DNA from: an uncultured Opitutia bacterium
Lineage (GTDB): Bacteria > Verrucomicrobiota > Verrucomicrobiia > Opitutales > UBA953
Length of the DNA: 43,120 bases
Assembly: GCA_903889525.1 (NCBI GenBank)
Contig: CAISXT010000063.1
Span: 1-43,120, forward strand
Reading direction: 5' to 3'
Shown here piece by piece: positions 1 through 7,152 of the stretch (the stretch's first letter is position 1; every line of letters starts with the position of its first letter). The notes beneath the pieces are model-generated. The model saw nothing but the letters and a program-made list of their open reading frames with translations. It was not told where the DNA came from and did not search any database. Position numbers and translations under genes: made by a program.

Positions 1-423
1 GAGCGCACCCGCGTGCTGCGCTTTGGCGGATTATACGGACCGGGGCGTCATCACCTTGTAGATCAATTGCGCCGCGGCGAAAATGTGATCGGCGGCCGCG
101 TGGACCATTTTATTAATTATCTGCATCGCGATGATGCGGCATCTTCCATTCTCACTGCAATCACTGGTGGCCCGCTGGGCGCGCGCGTTTACAACGTCGG
201 TGACGGCCGGCCCGTGACAAAGGCTGAACTTGCTAAGTGGATTGCGAAACGCCTCGGCCAGGCCGAGCCCATCTTCGATGCCACCGCTCCCGCAGGCCCC
301 CGCGTGGCCAAAGGAGGGCGGACCCAGCCCAACCGAATTGTCGCGGTGGGTCGAATTAAGGCCGAATTAGAGTGGTTTCCTCAGTTTACGGACGTTTTTC
401 AGGGTCTTAGTCAGCTATTCTGA
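1..423 (+). CDS. NAD-dependent epimerase/dehydratase-like protein, C-terminal part (5' end outside window)
   Basis: The reading frame is open from base 1 and stops at 421-423, so only the last 140 residues are visible. The motif FGGLYGPGRH near the start and the later HRDDAASSI and VYNVGDGRPVTKAEL match the substrate-binding half of extended short-chain dehydrogenases (NAD-dependent epimerase/dehydratase family, YeeZ-like). The Rossmann motif and the catalytic YxxxK must lie upstream of the window. Such proteins change sugar nucleotides or related substrates; the substrate cannot be told from this part. No terminator is obvious before the porin gene that follows after 110 bases. Confidence 0.8.
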   Translation, partial: ERTRVLRFGGLYGPGRHHLVDQLRRGENVIGGRVDHFINYLHRDDAASSILTAITGGPLGARVYNVGDGRPVTKAELAKWIAKRLGQAEPIFDATAPAGPRVAKGGRTQPNRIVAVGRIKAELEWFPQFTDVFQGLSQLF

Positions 424-533
424 CCGTGATTCCCGTCTAAGTGTGGCGAGTTTAAGGCACTTTCTTCACCACTTCGACATCATCCTGTAACATTGGGATG
501 AGATAGTCCCGTCGCATAACCGCACCAACACCT

Positions 534-1907
534 ATGAATAGCACCCTCAAGTCCATGCTCATCGCAGCTGCCGCCATTACGTCGGTTTCTGCGTACGCCC
601 AAGACAAAGCCACGCTCGACCTCCTTGTGAAGAAGGGCGTGATCACCGCCGAAGACCGCGCTAAGACCCTAGAAGAGGCCGCCACCGCGCGCACCGCTTC
701 TGGAGCTGGCCGCGTCTGGGCTAAGGAAGACACCACCAGCCGCCTGACTTTCTCCGGCTACTTCCAGACCCAGTACGAGAACTTCGGTTACTCGCAGACC
801 GTTGGCGCCACCGGCGTCAAGACCAGCGACTACCGCGCCCAGAGCGCCTTCCTGATCCGCCGCCTTTACCTCGAAACCTTTGCTGACCTCGGTTCCGGTA
901 TCTCCGGTGACGTCGTCTTCGACATGTCTGGCAACACCGCCAACAGCATCGACCGCGCGATGGTTTCCCTCGCCGGCAGTTACGGCTCCTTCGACTTCGG
1001 CTACCGCAAGGTGACCTGGGGTTATGAAGAGTCCACGCTCTCCTCGCTCTTCAAGGCTTCCTCCTCGAAGCTCTACACCGTCGAGCGCGGTATCACCAAT
1101 CGCTACTGGAACGAACAGGAAAACGGTTCTGCCACTGCCACGACCCGTTCTGACGGACGTCGTCTCGGCTTCGGCGCCCACCACCTCGGCCTTCACTACA
1201 ATAGCGTCACCAACACCAACGGCCTCGAGTACGGTGCTTCCGTCACCAACTCTGCCCAAGGTTTCAATAACTACAAGGGACTCAATGATCTCGGCCTCTA
1301 CGCCAACGTCGTCTGGAACAACAAGATCGGCGACAACGAGAAGTATGCGGTCGGCGTGAACTACGGTAAGGCTTCCTACTTCAATGCCACGGCGGTCGCT
1401 CAGTCCACGGCCAAGATCGAAGGTTACAACCCCTTCATTCAGGCCCAGTACTTCAAGTGGACCCTGCTGGCTGAGTCGATGAACACGAAGGTCAATCAGT
1501 CCGCTGATGCCGCCAACGTGAACAACACGGACCATACCCCTAAGGGCTATGATCTGACCCTCGCGTACGACTTCACCCAGAACTGGCAGGGCGTCATCCG
1601 CTACACCAACCTCGACTCTGATGGCCGTGGCCAGCAGATCGGTGATGGCGAGCGCGATTTCGCCAGCGTCGGTGGCCTCGGTGGCACGACCTTCAACAAG
1701 TCTGACTCCTACTACATCGGTGTGAACTACTTCTTCACCGTCAATGCTCTGGGCAAGGAAGTCGCCGGCACCAACGCGAAGATCCAGCTCGGCTACGAGA
1801 TGGCTACCTTCAAGGACACGCTCACCTCGGCTGGTCTCGTGACCACCGGTGCGGGTGACCGCGCCAAGGTGAACACGATCCGCCTCCAGGCTCAGGTCGC
1901 GTTCTAA
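534..1907 (+). CDS. Outer-membrane porin, OprO/OprP (phosphate-selective porin) type
   Basis: The 457-residue product starts with a signal peptide (MNSTLKSMLIAAAAITSVSAYAQ, written here as about 23 residues ending AYA-Q). A short helical leader follows with the motif LLVKKGVITAEDRAKTLEE. The rest alternates polar and aromatic residues in strands (LTFSGYFQTQYENFGY, FDFGYRKVTWGYEES) and ends in LQAQVAF, a C-terminal phenylalanine typical of outer-membrane barrels. Family members form trimeric 16-stranded channels for anions or general solutes. Ligand specificity is not inferable. Two hairpins follow the stop codon. The start is chosen because the signal peptide begins there. Confidence 0.85.
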   Translation: MNSTLKSMLIAAAAITSVSAYAQDKATLDLLVKKGVITAEDRAKTLEEAATARTASGAGRVWAKEDTTSRLTFSGYFQTQYENFGYSQTVGATGVKTSDYRAQSAFLIRRLYLETFADLGSGISGDVVFDMSGNTANSIDRAMVSLAGSYGSFDFGYRKVTWGYEESTLSSLFKASSSKLYTVERGITNRYWNEQENGSATATTRSDGRRLGFGAHHLGLHYNSVTNTNGLEYGASVTNSAQGFNNYKGLNDLGLYANVVWNNKIGDNEKYAVGVNYGKASYFNATAVAQSTAKIEGYNPFIQAQYFKWTLLAESMNTKVNQSADAANVNNTDHTPKGYDLTLAYDFTQNWQGVIRYTNLDSDGRGQQIGDGERDFASVGGLGGTTFNKSDSYYIGVNYFFTVNALGKEVAGTNAKIQLGYEMATFKDTLTSAGLVTTGAGDRAKVNTIRLQAQVAF

Positions 1908-1932
1908 GTCGGTTTCGGTAGGATGCTTCATC

Positions 1933-1962
1933 GAGGGGCCGACGGGAGTCGGCCCCTCTTCC
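1933..1962 (+). terminator. Intrinsic terminator after the porin gene
   Basis: A perfect 11-bp stem (1933-1943 with 1948-1958, GAGGGGCCGAC and its complement) closes a GGGA loop and is followed by TTCCTTT. It begins 26 bases after the porin stop. The T-run is interrupted, so efficiency is uncertain. Confidence 0.7.
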
Positions 1963-1984
1963 TTTGGCGGGGTTCCCGCCGCGA

Positions 1985-2012
1985 CAGCCGCCCATCATCG
2001 GGCGGCTGCTTT
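1985..2012 (+). terminator. Second hairpin behind the porin terminator
   Basis: A 9-bp stem, CAGCCGCCC (1985-1993) with GGGCGGCTG (2000-2008), closes a 6-base loop and is followed by CTTTG. It could be a back-up terminator in tandem with the one at 1933; the T-run is weak. Confidence 0.45.
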
Positions 2013-2319
2013 GTGTCTGGCGCTTACCTCGGCGGCCAATCGTGCGATACATATGGCCCCCGAGTTGCGGTCGATGGGCGGAACGAGCGCAGTGTGCTCG
2101 AGGCAAGAATCCACAGGCGGAATAATGCGGGGGCTGGGGTGGCGGCGACCCGGGTGCGGTGGCAGGAGTGGGGCAACCCTTCATCTTCTCCTCGAGCCCA
2201 GTCGTCTTGTCCGTCGATGGGTGTTTCTGGTACTCGCTATTCAGCTCAGGGTGGGTGCCCTAAATCTCGCCGGAGGCTCTGCCTGAATAAAACCGAGGCC
2301 AACTGGGTGCGGAAGCGCC

Positions 2320-2443
2320 GCGGCAACTCCAGCCTATGTCGGTGGGGTTTGGCGGCTAATGGGTTAATGGGGGCATGGCCTCAACCCCGTGCGTGCGCAT
2401 CCAAGGGTTTCATAAGCAGGCAGGGCGTGCGGCAACTCCAGCC
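2320..2443. repeat. 15-base direct repeat GCGGCAACTCCAGCC, two copies
   Basis: Exact copies lie at 2320-2334 and 2429-2443, 109 bases apart start to start, in the gene-free stretch. The first copy is inside the possible RNA fold; the second lies between the outer stem and the terminator-like stem. Confidence 0.7.
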
Positions 2444-2446
2444 AAC

Positions 2447-2470
2447 AAAAAACCCGACCAAGCGGTCGGG
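2447..2470 (-). terminator. Intrinsic terminator for the coiled-coil gene
   Basis: CCCGACC (2453-2459) pairs with GGTCGGG (2464-2470) around an AAGC loop. Read on the minus strand the stem is followed by TTTTTTG, a good U-run, 25 bases beyond the stop of the minus-strand gene at 2495. On the plus strand the tail CTTTG is weaker but could also end a plus-strand RNA. Confidence 0.75.
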
Positions 2471-2494
2471 CTTTGTCTCAACTGAGCGCTTAGC

Positions 2495-3094
2495 TCAGAG
2501 TGCGCGGTAGTTAGGCGAAGCGTTGTCGGAGCCCTTAGCCTGATCCCGGAGGCGACGATTCTCTTCTTCGACTTCAGCCTGCTTGGTGATGGCGGCAGCC
2601 GCCTTGACGTTGGCTTCGCGGAGGGCGACGGAGGCGGCTTCGAGGTCAGCTTCGGCCTTCTTTTGCTTGGCGACGGCCGCTTTGACTTCAGAGCCGTCAC
2701 GCAGATTGGCGATTTCGGTGTTGAGCTCGTTGATGCGAGAGGTGGCCTCGGAGCGGGCCTTTTCTAGTTCAGCAACTTTGGTGGCAGCCTTGGCGAGGTC
2801 TTCCTTGGCTTTGGCCAAATCGGCGATGGCCTGCTTGGACCCGTCGATAGAGGAAGCGGCTTTCGCGGAAGCGGCGTTTTCGGAGGCTAGGGCGGACTTC
2901 ATACGGGTGACGGACTCCTCGGCTTTACGCTCGGCGGCGACAAGTTTCGCGCCGTTAGCACGGAGGGACTCGGTGTGTGTTTTGCGGGCCGCGTCGAGAT
3001 TGGAGAGGGCGGAGGCTTCGCCGCTCCAGGAGACCACGGCAATACCGCCAAAGGCGGCGGCAATCAGGATGAGAATATATTCACGAGGCTTCAT
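2495..3094 (-). CDS. Membrane-anchored coiled-coil protein of unknown function
   Basis: The 199-residue product begins MKPREYILILIAAAFGGIAV, a single N-terminal membrane segment or uncleaved signal anchor (about residues 5-24). Residues 30-190 are almost wholly Ala, Lys, Glu, Asp and Ser in heptad-like order (for example DLAKAKEDLAKAATKVAELE), predicting a long coiled coil outside the membrane. I recognise no named family. It has its own promoter-like sequence 10-45 bases upstream and its own terminator, so it need not be co-expressed with the polyamine genes that precede it on the same strand. Coding appears real from the strict heptad composition. Confidence 0.75.
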   Translation of the reverse strand: MKPREYILILIAAAFGGIAVVSWSGEASALSNLDAARKTHTESLRANGAKLVAAERKAEESVTRMKSALASENAASAKAASSIDGSKQAIADLAKAKEDLAKAATKVAELEKARSEATSRINELNTEIANLRDGSEVKAAVAKQKKAEADLEAASVALREANVKAAAAITKQAEVEEENRRLRDQAKGSDNASPNYRAL

Positions 3095-3111
3095 AGGATT
3101 TGATTACGGTA

Positions 3112-3140
3112 TTTATTGCCCGAAACCGCCAAGCGGTCAA
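3112..3140 (-). promoter_or_regulatory. Sigma-70-like promoter for the coiled-coil gene
   Basis: On the minus strand TTGACC (3135-3140) is followed after 17 bases by AATAAA (3112-3117). Five of six and four of six bases match the consensus. Transcription would start near 3105, about ten bases before the ATG at 3094. Confidence 0.5.
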
Positions 3141-3154
3141 GAGCCTACCCCTGC

Positions 3155-4330
3155 TCAGGAAAGGCGATTTTTGTAATCAGCGTAACCGAACTTCCGAATC
3201 AGCTGAATCTGGCCGACCGCCGGGTCGAAGCTCGCGATCGCGGGCAAGGGGACGCCATTGAAAGTCGTGTTCTTGACGAAGGTATAATGGGACATGTCCA
3301 AAAATACGATTCTTTGGCCGATTTTAAGCGGGGCCGGGAAGGAGTAGTCACCGATGACATCGCCCGCCAGGCAGGTGACGCTGCCGAGTCGATAGGTGTG
3401 CGGGAGTTGGCCTGGCAGGTCGGCGTCGATGATGTCGGCTCGGTAGGGCATCTCTAGCGTGTCCGGCATGTGGTTGGTCGCCGAGATGTCGATGATGGCG
3501 ATATCCAGCCCGTTATGGACAAGGTCGAGCACCGTGCCGACAAGGACGCCGGTGCCGATGCCGATGGCTTCTCCGGGTTCGAGGTAAATTTGGAGGTGCT
3601 CGCCCCAGCGTTGCCGGAAGCCGGCGATAACTCGGACGAGGCGATCGAGGTCGTAGCCTTCGCGGGTGATGTGATGCCCGCCGCCAAAATTAACCCACTT
3701 CATCCGTGGGATGAATTCGCCGAACTTAGCCTCAAAGGCCGCAACCGTGCGTTCGAGCACATCGGAGCCTTGCTGGCACATCGTGTGGAAGTGGAGGCCT
3801 TCGAGGCCCTCGAGGTCGGCCACCGATTTAATTTCTGAGCGGAGGGTGCCGAGTCGTGAACCGGAGGCGCAGGGATTGTAGAGCTCGACGTCGACCTCGG
3901 CGTGCTCGGGATTGACGCGCAACCCGAAGGAGACTTTGCGACCCGAGGCGAGGGCCGCGGCCTTATGGCGCTTCCATTGCGAAGGGGAGTTAAAGGAGAT
4001 GTGGTCAGCGACGCGGAGGAGGTGGGCAAATTCTTCGTCCTTGAAGGCGGGAGAGTAAGCGTGGACTTCGCCGCCAAATTCTTCGCGGCCCAGCAGGGCT
4101 TCGTGAATGCCGCTGGCCGTGGTGCCTGCGAGGTATTTGCGGACGAGCTTGGCTTCGCTGAACTGCGCAAAGCCTTTGAGCGCGAGGAGAATCTTGGCGC
4201 CCGAGCGGTCCATCACGGAGCGCAGGATGCGGAGGTTATTCTCGAGTAGGCCGCGGTGCAGCACGTGGCACGGGCTGGGGACCTGGCTCAGATCGACCTT
4301 GCGGAAGGCTTCGGTGAGGGCGTCGGACAC
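3155..4330 (-). CDS. nspC: Carboxynorspermidine/carboxyspermidine decarboxylase
   Basis: The 391-residue product belongs to the PLP-dependent alanine-racemase-fold decarboxylases. Lys52 in ILLALKGFAQ is the expected PLP lysine. GGGHH (in WVNFGGGHHITREGYD) and EPGEA contact the PLP phosphate and substrate. TCLAGDVIGD carries the conserved cysteine-aspartate pair. The enzyme removes CO2 from carboxyspermidine or carboxynorspermidine to give spermidine or norspermidine. The partner dehydrogenase lies directly upstream on the same strand. The start is a GTG, which leaves the usual short lead before PSPCHVLH. A terminator-like hairpin lies in the 75-base gap to the upstream gene. The choice between spermidine and norspermidine as product is open. 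Confidence 0.9.
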   Translation of the reverse strand: MSDALTEAFRKVDLSQVPSPCHVLHRGLLENNLRILRSVMDRSGAKILLALKGFAQFSEAKLVRKYLAGTTASGIHEALLGREEFGGEVHAYSPAFKDEEFAHLLRVADHISFNSPSQWKRHKAAALASGRKVSFGLRVNPEHAEVDVELYNPCASGSRLGTLRSEIKSVADLEGLEGLHFHTMCQQGSDVLERTVAAFEAKFGEFIPRMKWVNFGGGHHITREGYDLDRLVRVIAGFRQRWGEHLQIYLEPGEAIGIGTGVLVGTVLDLVHNGLDIAIIDISATNHMPDTLEMPYRADIIDADLPGQLPHTYRLGSVTCLAGDVIGDYSFPAPLKIGQRIVFLDMSHYTFVKNTTFNGVPLPAIASFDPAVGQIQLIRKFGYADYKNRLS

Positions 4331-4360
4331 GGTGGTGAAATTGGGAGCGTCGGTGGGCGG

Positions 4361-4392
4361 TGCAAACGAAAAGCCCGCTTTGCAGCGGGCTT
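4361..4392 (-). terminator. Terminator-like hairpin between the two polyamine genes
   Basis: AAGCCCGCT (4371-4379) pairs with AGCGGGCTT (4384-4392) around TTGC. On the minus strand the stem is followed by TTTCGTTTG, counting the bases after the stem's own last TT. It lies 14 bases after the stop of the dehydrogenase gene and 41 bases before the GTG of nspC. Confidence 0.7.
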
Positions 4393-4405
4393 CGGTGACC
4401 GTCGT

Positions 4406-5605
4406 TCAGGCGACTGGGAGTTCCTTGACGTGCCAAGGCAGGCCACGCTTGTTGAGTTCGTCCATGAAGGGGTCAGGATTGAGCTCCTCCATGTTCCAGA
4501 CTCCTGGTTTCAGCCACTGGCCGCTGGCGACCAGCGCGCCGCCGATGGCGGCAGGGACGCCGGTCGTGTAGCTGATGGCCTGAGACTTCACTTCGGCGAA
4601 GCACTCTTGGTGGTCGCAGACATTGTAGATGAAAACCTTGCGGGGTTTGCCGTCCTTGAGGCCGGTAATTTCACAGCCGATACAGGTTTTGCCCTTGGTA
4701 CGCGGGCCGAGCGAGGCGGGGTCGGGCAGGAGCGCCTTGAGGAACTGAATCGGGACGATTTGATGGCCCTGGAAGTCGATGGGGTCGATGCGAGTCATGC
4801 CGACATTCTCAAGCACGCGCAGGTGGGTGAGGTAGTTCTCGGAGAAGGTCATGAAGAAGCGGATGCGCTTCAGGCCCTTAATGTTAATCGCCAAGGACTC
4901 GAGCTCCTCGTGGTAGAGCAGGTAGCTGTCCTTGGGGCCGACAACGGGGTAGTCGTACACCCACTTGACGGAGAGCGGGTCGGTTTCCTTCCATTCACCC
5001 TTCTCCCAAAAGCGGCCACGCTGGGTGATTTCGCGGATATTGATCTCGGGGTTGAAGTTGGTGGCAAACTTGTAGCCATGGTCGCCGGCGTTGGCGTCCA
5101 TGATGTCGATCGTCTCAATGGTATCGAAGAGGTGCTTCTGGGCGTAGGCGCAGAAGACGTTGGTCACGCCGGGGTCGAAGCCGGAGCCGAGGAGGGCCAT
5201 GAGGCCGGCCTTCTCGAAGCGTTCGCGGTAGGCCCACTGCCAGGAGTATTCAAATTTCGCGAGGTGGGGCGGTTCGTAGTTAGCGGTGTCGACGTAGTGG
5301 ATGCCCGCGTGGAGGCAGGCGTCCATTAGGTGAAGATCTTGGTAGGGCAGGGCGACGTTGATGAGCAGGTCGGCGCCGAAGGACTTAATCAGGGCGACGG
5401 TGGCCTTGACGTCATCCGCATCGACGGCGGCCGTGTGGATGGTGCGGCCGGTGGCGGCCTTGACATCCGCCGCGATGGCTTTGCACTTATTCTCGTTCCG
5501 GGAGGCGAGCATGACTTCCGAGAAGGACTCGGTCGCCATGGCGCACTTGTGCGTGACGACGTTGCCCACGCCGCCCGCGCCGATAATCAGGACTTTTTTG
5601 CTCAT
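4406..5605 (-). CDS. Carboxy(nor)spermidine dehydrogenase (saccharopine dehydrogenase family)
   Basis: The 399-residue product starts MSKKVLIIGAGGVGNVV, an N-terminal Rossmann fold with GAGGVG at residues 9-14 for NADP binding. Later motifs GSGFDPGVTNVF, DANAGDHGYKFATNFNPE and the C-terminal TTGVPAAIGGALVASG are typical of the saccharopine-dehydrogenase-like carboxynorspermidine synthases. The family condenses a diamine with aspartate semialdehyde and reduces the Schiff base. The ATG at 5605 is preferred over an upstream in-frame start because it begins the Rossmann strand directly. Pairing with the decarboxylase downstream supports the assignment. Confidence 0.9.
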   Translation of the reverse strand: MSKKVLIIGAGGVGNVVTHKCAMATESFSEVMLASRNENKCKAIAADVKAATGRTIHTAAVDADDVKATVALIKSFGADLLINVALPYQDLHLMDACLHAGIHYVDTANYEPPHLAKFEYSWQWAYRERFEKAGLMALLGSGFDPGVTNVFCAYAQKHLFDTIETIDIMDANAGDHGYKFATNFNPEINIREITQRGRFWEKGEWKETDPLSVKWVYDYPVVGPKDSYLLYHEELESLAINIKGLKRIRFFMTFSENYLTHLRVLENVGMTRIDPIDFQGHQIVPIQFLKALLPDPASLGPRTKGKTCIGCEITGLKDGKPRKVFIYNVCDHQECFAEVKSQAISYTTGVPAAIGGALVASGQWLKPGVWNMEELNPDPFMDELNKRGLPWHVKELPVA

Positions 5606-5715
5606 GAGATGACTGATTTCTGTCCACTCGGGGGAGAGGGGGAAGCAAAAAGGATACACAGTCGGGCAAGGGATGGGCATCGGTCGGGTGACGCCATCCA
5701 GCCAGCCCTTTCCAA

Positions 5716-5729
5716 ACCGGCGAACCGGT
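5716..5729 (-). terminator. Hairpin downstream of tRNA-Asp
   Basis: On the minus strand ACCGG-TTCG-CCGGT forms a 5-bp stem with a stable UUCG tetraloop, 21 bases past the tRNA 3' end. Only TTGG follows, so termination is weakly supported. Confidence 0.35.
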
Positions 5730-5749
5730 CAGAAAGTAACCCTTTTGGC

Positions 5750-5826
5750 TGGCGGGATGGACGAGACTCGAACTCGCGACCTCCGCAGTGACAGTGCGGC
5801 GCTCTAACCAACTGAGCTACCACCCC
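5750..5826 (-). tRNA. tRNA-Asp (anticodon GTC)
   Basis: The 77-base minus-strand sequence folds as a full cloverleaf. Acceptor GGGGTGG pairs with CCATCCC (one G-U). The D arm is GCTC/GAGC. The anticodon stem CCGCA/TGCGG encloses CTGTCAC with anticodon GTC. The T arm contains GTTCGAGTC. The discriminator is G, as expected for Asp, and CCA is encoded. Confidence 0.95.
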
Positions 5827-5844
5827 GGTAGCCAAAAGGAAGGG

Positions 5845-5875
5845 TAACAAAGGTTTCCAGTAGGGGGTCTGTCAA
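5845..5875 (-). promoter_or_regulatory. Likely promoter of tRNA-Asp
   Basis: A perfect TTGACA (minus strand, 5870-5875) lies 44 bases before the tRNA 5' end. The -10 region 17-19 bases downstream (CTTTGTTA) is a poor match, so the exact hexamer is uncertain. Confidence 0.5.
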
Positions 5876-5892
5876 ACGGAAAACCGACCGAA

Positions 5893-7152
5893 TTAGCCTC
5901 GAACCTGACCTTGGCCAACGATTTCGAACTTCCAGGTGGTCAATTCACGAATCCCCATAGGTCCGCGGGCGTGCAGGCGGTCCGTGGAGATGCCGACTTC
6001 GGCTCCGAAGCCGAACTCGCCACCGTCCGTGAAACGGGTGCTGGCATTCCAATAGACGCAGGCACTGTCAATTTGGGCCAGGAAGGAGCGGGCCGCGGCT
6101 TCGTCTGCCGTGATGATCGCGTCAGAGTGGTGGGAGCCATAGCCTTCGATGTGGGTGACGGCCTCCTCGAGGCCGCTGACAATCTTTACGTTGAGAATCA
6201 GGCCGAGGTGCTCGGTGCGGAAATCCTGTTCGGTCGCCACCTTGGCGCTTGGCATGAGCGCGCGGCTCTTTTCACAGGCGCGGACTTCGGTTTTCTTCTC
6301 CGCTAGTGCAGAGGCCATGACGGGAAGGAATTGAGCGGCCACGGCTTGGTCGACGAGTAACGTCTCTAGGGCATTGCAGGCGCTGGGGCGCTGGCACTTG
6401 GCGTTGAGCACGATGGCTTGGGCCATGGCGAGGTCAGCCTGCGCATGGACGTAGACGTGACAGATGCCAGCGTCATGTTTGATGACGGGGACTTTGGCGG
6501 AGTTGACGACGGCCTCGATGAGGCCAGGCCCACCGCGCGGGACGATGATGTCGACGATGCCACGCAGGGAGCCCAGTGCGGGCACGGCTTCGCGGTCCGT
6601 GAAGGGGAGGAGCGTGACGGCAGCGGAGGGGAGGCCGGCGGCGCGTAGGCCAGTCGCGAAGGATTTCGCGAGCGCGAGGTTCGTGTGGATGGCTTCACTG
6701 CCGCCGCGGAGTACGCAGCCGTTGCCGGACTTGAGGCAGAGGGCCGCCGCGTCGACGGTGACGTTGGGGCGCGATTCAAAGATGATCGCGACGAGGCCGA
6801 TGGGCACGCGGCGGCGGATGATACGGAGGCCGTTGGGGCGAGTCCAATCCTCGGTGATTTCACCGACCGGGTCGGGAAGTTTAGCCACCGCTTCGCAAGC
6901 TACGGCGATATCCTCAAGGCGGGCGTGGTCGAGGCGGAGGCGGTCGGTCATCGCCTCGGTGAGCCCTTTGGCTTTGGCCACCGCGAGGTCTTTGCCGTTA
7001 GCTTCAAGGATGAAGGCCGCGTCGGTACGCAGGGCCTGGGCAGCCGCGCGCAAAGCACGATCGCGGGTTTCGGTCGACGCCAGAGCCAGCGCCCGCGAGG
7101 CCTTCTTGGCGGCTCGGGCGATATCCGTCACGCGCTGGAGCAGGTCGCTCAT
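5893..7152 (-). CDS. proA: Glutamate-5-semialdehyde dehydrogenase (gamma-glutamyl phosphate reductase)
   Basis: The 419-residue length is typical for ProA. The NADPH-dependent enzyme reduces gamma-glutamyl phosphate to glutamate semialdehyde, the second step of proline synthesis. Visible marks are IIFESRPNVTVDAAALC, KSGNGCVLRGGSEA and the catalytic cysteine in SACNALETLL. C-terminal GGEFGFGAEVGIST and ARGPMGIRELTTWK are also conserved. Its ATG overlaps the proB stop by four bases (ATGA), indicating translational coupling with proB upstream on the minus strand. Confidence 0.97.
   Translation of the reverse strand: MSDLLQRVTDIARAAKKASRALALASTETRDRALRAAAQALRTDAAFILEANGKDLAVAKAKGLTEAMTDRLRLDHARLEDIAVACEAVAKLPDPVGEITEDWTRPNGLRIIRRRVPIGLVAIIFESRPNVTVDAAALCLKSGNGCVLRGGSEAIHTNLALAKSFATGLRAAGLPSAAVTLLPFTDREAVPALGSLRGIVDIIVPRGGPGLIEAVVNSAKVPVIKHDAGICHVYVHAQADLAMAQAIVLNAKCQRPSACNALETLLVDQAVAAQFLPVMASALAEKKTEVRACEKSRALMPSAKVATEQDFRTEHLGLILNVKIVSGLEEAVTHIEGYGSHHSDAIITADEAAARSFLAQIDSACVYWNASTRFTDGGEFGFGAEVGISTDRLHARGPMGIRELTTWKFEIVGQGQVRG

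Larger units (their letters stand above)
2276..2475 (+). ncRNA. Possible structured small RNA (unassigned)
   Basis: Nested complementary segments are visible. 2276-2285 pairs with 2417-2426 (10 bp with one G-U). GAGGCCA at 2295-2301 pairs with 2376-2382. GCCGC at 2317-2321 pairs with 2352-2356, enclosing a hairpin around 2327-2347. A terminator-like stem follows at 2453-2470. The G-U pair is allowed on the plus strand but becomes an A-C mismatch on the minus strand, which favours plus. Signature sequences of RNase P RNA, SRP RNA and tmRNA were not found; the long rod shape is loosely 6S-like. This is based on hand pairing only. Confidence 0.3.
2013..2494. other. Long intergenic stretch without a convincing gene
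   Basis: Open frames exist here on both strands but their translations are rich in Arg, Pro, Ser and Gly, show no domain and overlap each other, so they are not called. The 5' part (2013-2270) shows nothing recognisable beyond two copies of GTCGATGGG (near 2070 and 2213). The 3' part holds nested complementary segments and a 15-base direct repeat, described separately as a possible non-coding RNA. Confidence 0.6.

Noticed and set aside
669-1931. A 420-codon open frame antisense to the porin gene
   Set aside because: It mirrors the porin over its whole length, has no recognisable domain, and arises from the GC-rich third positions. The porin has a signal peptide and barrel pattern.
2013-2494. 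RNase P RNA, tmRNA or SRP RNA in the gene-free stretch
   Set aside because: None of the conserved core words (GAGGAAAGTCC, the tmRNA tRNA-like ends, GGAAGCAGC) is present on either strand.
1923-2510. Open frames in the gene-free stretch (195, 91 and 120 codons)
   Set aside because: Translations are Arg/Ser/Gly-rich without domain or start signal, overlap each other and the porin end, and conflict with visible hairpins.
4256-5791. Plus-strand frames of 357 and 153 codons over the polyamine dehydrogenase gene
   Set aside because: They are shadows of the minus-strand gene, full of Val/Gly/Asp/Glu as expected from the complement of its codons.
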